A stretch of 64,000 bases of DNA from contig CP083650.1 in assembly GCA_020099315.1 (NCBI GenBank), forward strand, positions 992,001 through 1,056,000, read 5' to 3'. Below, in pieces: positions 1 to 10,600 of this stretch (position 1 is its first letter; each line of letters opens with the position of its first letter). The notes beneath the pieces are model-generated. The model was not told where the DNA came from, searched no databases, and saw only the letters and a program-made list of their open reading frames with translations. The DNA comes from Citrobacter europaeus (lineage in GTDB: Bacteria; Pseudomonadota; Gammaproteobacteria; Enterobacterales; Enterobacteriaceae). The position numbers and the translations under genes are program-made.

Positions 1-1592
1 CTGCGGATCGTAATACCATTCAGCAGCAACAGCAGCAGCTACTTAATGAAAACCAGCGTCAGCGTGAAGAGCTGGAGCGTAGCGTTACGTTGCCTGAAAC
101 CGTAACGCCGAAAACACCAGCCCGGGCTGAAGGGCCGTGTTTTATGATTTCGCGCATTGATATTGACGGCGCAACGAAGTTGTCCGCCGCTGCCTCGGCA
201 AAGCTTATCGCGCCGTGGGTGAATCAATGCCTGGATATTCCCCGGCTGACGGAACTGACAAATGCAATTTCCGACTGGTATATCAGTCGAGGCTATATCA
301 CCAGTCGTGCCTTTTTAACCGAACAGGATCTCTCATCCGGGGTGCTGCATATCGCGGTGCTTGAGGGGAAATTGCAGCAAATACGTCTGGAAGGCGTCCC
401 ATCGCGCACTCTGCTGATGACTTTTCCCGGAATGGAAGGAAAAATTCTCAATCTGCGTGACATTGAACAGGGGATGGAGCAGTTGAACCGCGTTCGCCAG
501 ACTCCGGTGGAAATTGAAATTTTGCCGGGCAGTCAGCAAGGGTTCTCAATAGTTAACCTCACCGCCACGCCAGAATTTCCACTCAATGGTTCAGTAAGTT
601 TTGATAACAGCGGGCAAAAGAGCACCGGAACCGGGCAACTCAGTGGTGCATTATTTTTCAATAATATGCTCGGCCTGGCAGATAAATGGTTTATCAGCGG
701 CGGACGCAGCAGCGATTTTTCCAGTAGCAAAGATGCGCAGAACTTTGCAGCCGGTGTGAGTATTCCTTATGGCTACGGACTGCTTGATTACAGCTACAGC
801 TGGAGTAACTACCTCAGCACTATTGATAACAATGGTTATGCCTGGCGTTCCACTGGTGATAGCGAAACCCATCGGTTGAACGGATCCTGGGTTTTGTTTC
901 GCAATGGTGATGTCAAGACCGCTGCATCGCTGGGTCTCACGCATCGAATTAACCGTAACAGATTGAATGATGTCCTGCTGGAAACCAGTAGCCGCAAGCT
1001 TTCCAGCGTTTCGCTGGGCATCAACCATACGCAAAAAATTGCTTCTGGCGTTGCGACGTTTAACCCTTCATTCACCCAGGGCGTGCCGTGGTTTGGCGCA
1101 GAGGATGACAACGATAAACAGGGGGATGTGCCAAGGGCGGAATTTCGCAAATGGAGCGTCAATGGCAGTTTTCAGCGCCCGTTGGCAGAAAGACTGTGGT
1201 GGCTTAGCAGCGTCTATTTTCAATGGTCTGTGGACCGACTCTACGGCAGTGAACGCCTGACGCTGGGCGGAGAAACCTCCGTTCGCGGTTTTAAAGAACA
1301 ATACATTTCTGGAGATAACGGCGGCTACTGGCGCAACGAAGTGAATTATTCGCTGTTTACGCTGCCGGTATTCGGACAGATTGGCGCGATGGCGGCATTC
1401 GACGGCGGCTGGCTGAAACAGGATAGCGTTGACAGGTATGCCTCCGGCACGTTGTGGGGGGCTGCGCTGGGATTAACCAGTTCAGGTCGCTGGTTTTCCA
1501 CTCAGTTTACCGTAGGAACGCCAGTTAACTATCCGGACTGGCTGGCCCCGGATCATCTCAATGTGTATTACCGCGTTGCGGTGGCATTTTAA
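1..1592 (+). CDS. cdiB: CdiB outer-membrane two-partner secretion transporter (5' truncated by window)
   Basis: TpsB/Omp85-family pore that would export CdiA across the outer membrane. The reading frame is open from base 3 with no ATG before residue 30 or so, so the true start, signal peptide and N-terminal helix lie upstream of the window. Seen: a Gln-rich linker, a POTRA-like stretch (about codons 45-120), then a long beta-barrel domain of the ShlB/FhaC/HecB type. The loop-6 motif VRGF is near 1280-1292, and the protein ends in a terminal Phe (VAVAF) typical of outer-membrane barrels. cdiA starts 12 bp after the stop, so the two are surely co-transcribed. Recognising it as CdiB rather than a generic haemolysin secretion protein rests on the cdiA neighbour. 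Confidence 0.93.
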   Translation, partial: ADRNTIQQQQQQLLNENQRQREELERSVTLPETVTPKTPARAEGPCFMISRIDIDGATKLSAAASAKLIAPWVNQCLDIPRLTELTNAISDWYISRGYITSRAFLTEQDLSSGVLHIAVLEGKLQQIRLEGVPSRTLLMTFPGMEGKILNLRDIEQGMEQLNRVRQTPVEIEILPGSQQGFSIVNLTATPEFPLNGSVSFDNSGQKSTGTGQLSGALFFNNMLGLADKWFISGGRSSDFSSSKDAQNFAAGVSIPYGYGLLDYSYSWSNYLSTIDNNGYAWRSTGDSETHRLNGSWVLFRNGDVKTAASLGLTHRINRNRLNDVLLETSSRKLSSVSLGINHTQKIASGVATFNPSFTQGVPWFGAEDDNDKQGDVPRAEFRKWSVNGSFQRPLAERLWWLSSVYFQWSVDRLYGSERLTLGGETSVRGFKEQYISGDNGGYWRNEVNYSLFTLPVFGQIGAMAAFDGGWLKQDSVDRYASGTLWGAALGLTSSGRWFSTQFTVGTPVNYPDWLAPDHLNVYYRVAVAF

Positions 1593-1604
1593 GGAACAAG
1601 GGTG

Positions 1605-4600
1605 ATGAAAAAGGATCCGGTTCGTTTTTCCCAGCGTTTGCTAAGCGGCATGTTGAGTTTCCTGCTGGCTACCCAACCACTGCTTCCGGCGATGGCTGCC
1701 GTCATCACGCCTGAAGGCAATACGCAGATGGATAAAGCCGCCAATGGTGTTCCGGTGGTGAATATTGCCACGCCGAACCAGTCCGGGATTTCACACAATA
1801 AATATAACGACTACAACGTGGGAAAAGAGGGGCTGATCCTTAACAACGCGACCGGGCAATTTACCCAAACTCAGCTCGGCGGCATTATCCAGAATAACCC
1901 AAACCTACAGCCAGGAAAGGAAGCTTCAGGGATCATCAACGAAGTTACCGGCGCTAACCGTTCGCAACTGCAGGGCTATACCGAAGTTGCGGGGAAAGCC
2001 GCCAACGTCATGGTCGCTAACCCCTATGGCATTACCTGTAATGGTTGTGGATTTATCAACACGCCTAACGCCACCCTGACCACTGGTAAACCTGTGTTGG
2101 ACGCCAATGGCAACCTGCAGTCGCTGGATGTAAGCAAGGGCAGTATTACCATCGAAGGTAAGGGGTTGGATGGTAGCCAGAGCGATGCAGTGTCGATTAT
2201 TGCTCGCGCCACGGAAATCAATGCTGCGCTACACGCCAAAGATTTGACAGTTATCGCTGGGGCGAATCGCGTTGCGGCGAATGGCCAGACGAGCCCGCTA
2301 AATGGCGAAGGAGAAGCACCGAAAATCGCGGTTGATACCGGCGCGTTAGGCGGCATGTATGCTAATCGAATTCATTTGGTCTCCAGCGAGAAAGGGCTGG
2401 GGGTCAACCTCGGGAATCTGAATGCCCGTCAGGGTGATATCACCCTCAATGCTAACGGGAAATTAACGATCGGCAACAGTCTGGCAAATGGTGGTCTTTC
2501 TGCCAGGGGCGAAGGCGTCACGCTAACCGGTAGTCATAAGACCGCAAGCGGGATGACCATCAACAGCACCGGGGCGTTAGCGCTACAGGATGCAAATCTC
2601 TCCAGCGGCGCAAACGTGCAGTTGGGTAGCGATGGCAAGGTGACGATCGATGGTGGCGGGATTGCCGCAGCTGGCGAGTTGCAGGTGGCTGCTAAACAGG
2701 ATGTAGCCGTTGCTGCAACCACTCTGGTTAGCCAGAAAAACACCTCACTGCGCAGTGACGGCTCGCTGACAGTCACCGACGGCAACCTGACCAGCAAAGA
2801 AAAACTGGATGTCGAGGGTACTCATGGACTGACGCTGACCCGTTCCACGCTGGGTAGCGATGCTGATGTTAGCCTTAACAGTAACGGCGATCTGTCGGCG
2901 AAAGGGGGATTGCTCTCAGCAGGTAACGGATTAACGCTGAAGGCGCAGCGCATAGCACTGGATAACGCCAGTCGGGCCGATGCGAAAGGCGCATTAAGCC
3001 TGACCGGTAGCGAAATGAACAACCAGGGACAGGTTAATGCGGGAGATGCTTTATCTCTCTCCGGTGACCTCCTCGTTAATGGTGGTCAACTGGCGGCAAT
3101 CGGCAGTCTTGATACTTCTGTCAGCAGCCTTAGTAACACAGGTCTGATGCAGGGTAACAGCGTATCGGTCCGCAGCGGGTCGCTGGATAATATGGGCACG
3201 CTGGCGAGCGGCAGCCAGCTTTCAGTTCAGACGGCATCGCTCAACCAGCAGGGGATCCTGAGCGCGAAAAACGATGCGGATATCCGGGCAGATGTCACGC
3301 TGCGTAATAGTGGAAAGTTGCTCTCTGATGGCACTCTAACGGTGCAGGCCGCGTCAGTTGAACAATATGGCGTCCTCTCTGGCAACCAGGGGGTAACGCT
3401 CAATGCTGAAAACCTCACTGCCGCGAAAGATTCGCTGATCGCCGGGCAACAAGACATACGGTTAAACGTTACGCAAAACCTTAACCTGAACGGTCAGGTT
3501 AATGCCGCCGGTGCGCTTAACGTCGGTGCAAAGCAACTGACTACCGGCAAAGGCGGTCATTTACAGAGCGGTCTGGACCTTGCGATTACCGGCAACAGCG
3601 TGATGCTGGACGGCGTACAGGCGGCGAAAGGTTCGCTGGATGTGACGGCTGACAGGCTCAGTCATGGCGGGAAATCCACCGGGGCACGCGTTGGTTTCAG
3701 CGCACAGCAGTCAGTTGATAACCATGGCGAACTGTTGGCAGACACCCTGACGCTCAGCGCGGCGACGCTGACTCATAGCGGCAGCGCCAGCGCTGAACGC
3801 ATCTCGATTATTGCACCTGAACTGCTGACCAGCAGCGGCTCTCTGATAGCCGACACGCTAACTCTCCACAGTCAGCATGTTGTGAATAGCGGTCTGATGC
3901 AGGGCAACGCGGCAATGGACCTGCAGATTGATAAGTTAGATAACCTTAGCGGCGGCTCGCTCTATGCCAGGCATTCTCTGGCGTTGGATATTCCGTATCT
4001 GACCAACCATGGGCTGATTACCACCGACGGTTCATTGCATCTCAACGGCCGCCAGTTGGTTAACGGCGGAGAAATTAACGGCGTTAATCTGCAAAGTGAA
4101 TATGCGACGGTAAAAAACGAGGCCGCGGGGCGCCTGCTGGCGGACACGTCATTATCTGTTAACGGACAGCAGACAGATAACCTCGGACTCATGGCTGCTG
4201 ATACTCTCGCGCTGAACAGTCAGGACGTGAAAAACGACGGGAATGTGTTGTCGGTGGGTGAATTGAGCCTGAAGAGTCAGACCCTGCACAACACCGGCTT
4301 GCTGCAGGGCGGCACGCTGAATCTGGAAGCAAATACGTGGCAAAACAGCGGTAATGCGTTGGGTGAAACGGGGGTAACGGCGACAGTACACGACGCGTTC
4401 ACTAACCAGGGCAAGGTACTCAGTCAACAAGGTATGACCGTGCATGCCGCCAGTGCGAATAACAGCGGAATGCTGGCGGCGAAGGTGCTGGCATTACACG
4501 GCGATCTCAGCAACAGTGGGATCCTGCAGGGGAATCAGACGCTCGCCTGGGATGGCAATCGCTTCACTAACCTTGCGGGTGGGCAGGTGACCAGCGGTGA

Positions 4601-7600
4601 AGATCTACAGCTTAGCGGAAAACGTTTCGAAAATGATGGCCAACTGGAGGGCCGTACGGCGGCGATTAGACTGGATAACCTGCGCAATAGCGGCAGCGTT
4701 CAGGCACTGGATAGCCTGAAAATTGAGGCTAACGGGCGACTGGATAACCAGGGATCGCTGCGCAGTCTCAACCTGTTCGAGTTGGCTGCGGCGCAGTTGT
4801 TTAACGACAAAACGATTGCAGCAAAATCCCTTAGCATTTCCGCGCCGGAGCTTATGAATAACGGCATTGTGCAGGGTAATTCGGCGCTACAGCTCACCAC
4901 CCGCAATCTGTTCAATGGCCAACAGGGGCAACTGGTTAGCGGTGCGGGGCTGGATTTAGGCCTCGATTCGCTGGAAAACCACGGTCTGCTGCTGACAAAT
5001 ACCAACTTCACGCTGCGCAGCAACACATTAATTAACGCCGGTGATATTCAGGCCGATTCCCTGGACCTGACGCTGGCAAACTCAGTTGAAAACCAGGGTA
5101 ACCTGGTGGCGAAACAGGGGGCGTCGATAAATACTGCATCCCTGGATAACCGCGGTACGCTGGCGGCGAAAAGTGTCACTCTGGATGGAAAATCCATCCG
5201 TAACAGCGGTCTGGTTCAGGGTAATGACAGTACCTCGGTTTCTGCGAATAACTTCACCACGGATGCTACAGGTAAATGGTTGGCCGGTAATGCGCTGTTG
5301 GTGCATACCGGTGCGATGGAAAACGCCGGCGTACTGCAGGGAAATACCCTGACATTCACTGCCGACTCGCTGAATAACAGCGGCGTGCTTAACGGTTTAC
5401 ATGGCCTGGAAGGCAAGCTATCCGGGCGACTTACTAACCCCGGACACATTCAAAGTGGCGGCGCGCTGGCGCTTACGGCTGATGATATCAACAGCGCCGG
5501 ACGTATTGCCGGTGACAGGCTGACACTTGCAGCCTCGACGTTAAACAATTCAGGCCTGTGGCAGGGGACGAACGGGCTTGCGCTGTCTGGCGATGTACTC
5601 ACGACGGGTACAACCTCCCGTACGCTGAGCGGCGGCGCGTTGACCTTTGATGCTGGCAATATAACGACGCAAGGAACGCTGCAGGGGCAGCAGCTTACGC
5701 TGACCGCTGATAACTGGCTGCACAAAGGATCGCTGATAAGCCTGGGTAATCTGACGGCTACTGTAAACAACGGCCTTACCACATCAGGCGATGTGATGAG
5801 TCATGGCGGAATGTCACTAACCGCGCAGCAGCTTGATAACAGCGGAAAACTGCTCAGCGAGAGCGACGTAACGCTCGACGGCGCACAGTTCGATAACAGT
5901 GGCACGGTACAGGGAAATACCCTGACCCTGCAGCAAAACCGGATCCACAATCAGGGCACGCTGACCGGCCTGCAAAGCCTGACGCTGGAGGCTCGTCAGC
6001 GTCTGATGGCGCGAATGGCGATGGCTTCACCGCAACAGGAATTGATTAACGCAGCAGGTGGTTCACTGCTGACGCAGGGGGCGCTGAAACTCACTTCTGG
6101 CGATGTGACGAATAATGGCACGTGGCAGGGACAGTCCGTTCTGCTCAGTGCGCAAACGCTGACAAACAATGGGGCAATACAAAGCGCCGACGCCCTGCAA
6201 CTTACGCTCGCAAATAACCTGACTTCTGCGGCTGGCAGCAAAATTACCGCCCTTGGTAACGCGACGCTACAGGCGCTTTCTCTGACTAACTCCGGGCAAT
6301 GGACGGCGAAAAATCTTACGCTGAAGGGGACAACCCTTGATAACAGCGCGGCGATTAGCGGCGTAAATGCGCTCACGCTTGCCATGAACGGCGCGGTCAG
6401 GCAGCAGAAAGCGGGCAGTATGCTGAGCGGCGGCGCGTTGGATCTGACTGCGGCGTCAGTCACCAACGAGGGTAAAATTCAGGGTGCGACGCTGGGCATG
6501 ACGACCGGCGCATTGACCAACAGCGGAAGACTACAAGGGGATAATGGCGCAACGCTGTCGCTGAGCGGTGATTTGATAAACCAGGCTTCCGGGGAGATTG
6601 TCAGCCGCCAGGGGCTGACGCTTTCTACGCCAGTGCTGTCCAACTACGGTTTGATGCAGGGCGGTGGAGAGACTCATCTTAACGCCACAACTCGCGCGCT
6701 CAATGACGGCAAACTACTTTCCGGCGCGGGGCTGACGCTGACCACGGCGCAGTATTCCGGCGCAGGCTGGTTACAGGCGACAAATCTCATTCTGAATGCG
6801 ACAACGGCCACCAGTGACGGTAACTGGCTGGCCGATAGCGCCACGCTTGCAGGGACCCGGTTTACCAACCAGGGAACCGCGCAGGCCGGTCAACTGTCGG
6901 TGAAATACGAGCAACTGACGAATAACGGTACGCTGTTAGGGAACTCGCAGCTGAGTGTGAATGCTAGTGAAGTTAATCAGAATGCGGCCGGGAAACTGTT
7001 CAGCGGCGGCGACCTGTCCGTTGAAAGTCGCGGGCTGGGTGCGTTGGGACAGGTGGTTGCGCTGGGTAATCTGACGCTGAAACTGGTGAATGGTTTTACT
7101 GCGCAAAGCGCGTTTGCCGCGGGTAAAACGCTGACCATTACCAGCGATGGCGCTATCGACAACCGTAGCGTGCTTCAGGGGCAATCGCTCAACCTGGCTG
7201 CGGGCGGACAGCTCAGCAATAACGGGCAAATTACAACGGGCAACGGTGCGAGCCACCTCAGTGGCAGCAACGTGGCGCTCAATGCCGCCGGAACGTTACA
7301 GGGCGGTGGCGATATTACGCTGACCAGTCGCGGTAATATTTCAGTCGCTGGTTTCACCGGAACGCGTGGCTCTCTGACGCTCAATGCACCGGGCGCCATC
7401 GTCAATACGGCGCTGTTGTACGCGGCAAATAATCTGGCGCTTTATGCTAACACTATTACCAACCAGCGCGGCGATATCCTCGCGGGCAACAATCTGTGGA
7501 TGCAGCGAGATGCTGCGGGCAATGCCAACAGTGAAGTGGTCAACTCTTCCGGCAATATCGAAACCCAGAACGGTGATATCACCATCAAAACAGGACATCT

Positions 7601-10600
7601 GCTGAACCAGCGGGATGGGTTGAAAACAAACCAGACACAAATAGCTGGATCAAACAGTATTCCAGGGATAGGTGATGCGACAATAAAAGTTGATATAAGC
7701 GAATTACCGTCAGGCTCCTATGGTGTTAATGGTTATTCCTACACAACAGAATCAGGAGCCTGTAACGCACATGGAGCCTGTAGCTACCACCATTATTATC
7801 AGTATTACTACGCGCCGTTCAAAGATACCGCGACGCAAAAATTCATTTCCAGCCAGGTAAAAACAGAGGTTTCCAGCTCTGGCGGCGCAGCTCGTATTTC
7901 ATCAGGGCGAAATCTGTCAATTGGCGCAAACACGCTGGATAACGCAGCCAGTACTATTCTGGCAAATAATAATATCGACCTTTCAGGAAGCACATTAAAT
8001 AACCAGAGCTGGCAGTCCGGGACGCTTACTGATTATCTGGTTTATACCTATACCCCAGAGAAATACTCACGTCAGAAATTTGCCGTAAATAATATAGATG
8101 TGTTACCTCCGCGTTATAACGAGGGGAGAAACAGTAAAGGTGAAACTATTGTGCTTCCTAAAGAACGCACAATAACATTTACCCTGGAAGGGCATGACCG
8201 GGTTCAGGAAGGGGGAGAAACGTACCGTTCTGTGATTCAGGCGGGCGGTAATGTAAACGCCAGGTTTACTGCTTCTATTGGCAACGAAAACGCAACCTCT
8301 GGTGGGGGACGGGTTAGCAATACCATCGTTACCCCGACCCTCAACACCCTCAGCAACCAAACTATCAGTAATGGGGTGCAAAAGCAGGCACTGGCTGGCA
8401 ATGACACGGTGAGCGTCAGTTCCCCACAGTGGAACGATCGACTGCATGACGCATTGCAGCAGATTAACGGCGGAGGCGCGCTGGAAAGCGGTGGCGTATC
8501 AGACTCTACGCTCAACCCTGTTTCTACCACGCAGAAAGGTAACGCCAGCCTCGGTCAACTCAATGGCCTGATTAACCCAGGCGAGAAGGGCGTGAATACC
8601 GCCGGGCAAAATCAGGGCAAAACGGTGGATACCAGCTCGTATCCGTTACCTTCCGGAAAGAACGGGTATTTCGTCGTCTCTGACGATCCGAAAAGCCCGT
8701 ACCTGATCAACGTTAATCCGAAACTGAACGGTCTTGGTCAGCTCGATCCCAGCCTGTTTGGTGAATTGAATGCAATGCTGGGTATCAAACCTGGCGAAGC
8801 GCCGCGTGAAACCAATATTGCGTATACCGATCAAAACCAGTTCCTGGGATCGGCCTATATGCTCGATCGTCTCAAACTGAACCCGGAATATGACTACCGC
8901 TTCCTCGGTGATGCGGCGTTTGATACTCGCTATGTCAGTAACGCCATGCTGAATCAGACGGGAAGTCGATATATCAACGGTATTGGTTCTGACCTTGATC
9001 AGATGCGTTATCTGATGGATAGCGCTGCCAGCACCCAGCAGTCGCTGGGACTGAAATTTGGCGTGGCGCTGACGGCCGATCAAATAGCGTCCCTTGAGCA
9101 CAGCATGCTGTGGTGGGAAGCCGCGACCGTCAACGGTGAGACAGTAATGATACCGAAGCTGTATCTCTCGCCGAAAGATATCACCGTGAACAACGGTAGC
9201 GTCATTGCCGGGAATAATGTCCAACTGACTAGCGGGAATATCACCAACTCCGGCAGTACGCTGTTGGCGAGAAACGATCTCACTCTCGACAGCCAAAACA
9301 GTATTAACAACCTTAACAATAGTCTGATGCAGGCCGGGGGTAATCTCGACCTGAGCGCGAGGGGTGATATTAATAACGTCAGCTCCGCCATCAGCGGAAA
9401 AACGGTGGCGCTGGAAAGCCTGGGCGGCAACATCAATAACCTGACGCTGGCGGAACAGATTGATGTGAGTGCCAGGGACAAATACCGCAATGTGAGCTTT
9501 AAAGATACGTTGCTGGGGTCTACGGCATCCATTACCGCGCAGGACGGATTGTCGCTCTCGGCAGGCAAAGATATCACCGTTACGGGCGCCAATCTCTCTG
9601 CGGGCGGTTCATTGTTGATGGAGGCGTGGGGAGATATTGCGGTAAATGCCAACCAGATTAACGATGCACGGAGCCACTCCGGACGCTGGATAACCGAGAC
9701 TAGCCGTTCGTCAGTGGACTGGCAGGGTAGCACCATCAGTTCGGGCGGTAAGCTCGGTATCAATGCCGGGAATAACCTCAACGTCACCGCCAGCGATGTT
9801 AACGCGGGGGGGAATGCTCAGCTTACATCGGGTAACGATCTTAATCTGAATGCGGCCACCACTCAGCAAAGTAGCCGTAACGGCGGCAGTGAATCGCACA
9901 GCACAGGACTTTCCCGTACCACCGTGTCAGCGGGTGACAATCTGGTGTTAAAAGCGGGCCAGGATATTAATTCCCATGCGACCGGGCTGGCTGCGGAGAA
10001 TGATGTCGGTCTGCTGGCCGGGCGAGATGTCAACCTGCTGGCTGACGCAACGACAGACGGCGACAGTTATCGTGCGAAGAAGAAAACCGTGGTCAATGAC
10101 GCCGTACGCCAGCAGGGAACGGAAATTGCCAGCGGCGGCGACGCCGTCATTATTGCCGGGCGTGATGTAAACGCACAGGCAGCGGATGTTACGGCGCAGG
10201 GCGATATCGGCGTAACGGCAGGCCGGGATGTGAATCTTACGACCGCCACAGAGAGCGATTATCACTACCAGGAAACCACGAAAACCAAAAAAGGATTCCT
10301 CAGTAAAAAGACTACCCATACGATTGAAGAAGACAGCGCTACGCGGGAAAAAGGCGCGCTGCTGAGTGGGAACAATGTGACGGTCGCCGCCGGGAATAAC
10401 ATTCTGGTACAGGGCTCAGCCGTTGCCGGTGACGGCAATGTGGCGCTGGGGGCTGGCAACAATGTGGATATTGTTGCCGCCACCAATACGGATACCTCAT
10501 GGCGCTTTAAAGAGACTAAAAAGAGCGGTCTGATGGGGTCGGGCGGGATCGGTTTCACCATCGGTAGCAGTAAAACGACGCACGATCTGCGCGAACAAGG

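Noticed and set aside
8646..9787. Two overlapping - strand frames (216 and 235 codons) inside cdiA
   Set aside because: Shadows of the long cdiA frame; low-complexity composition and no start signals.
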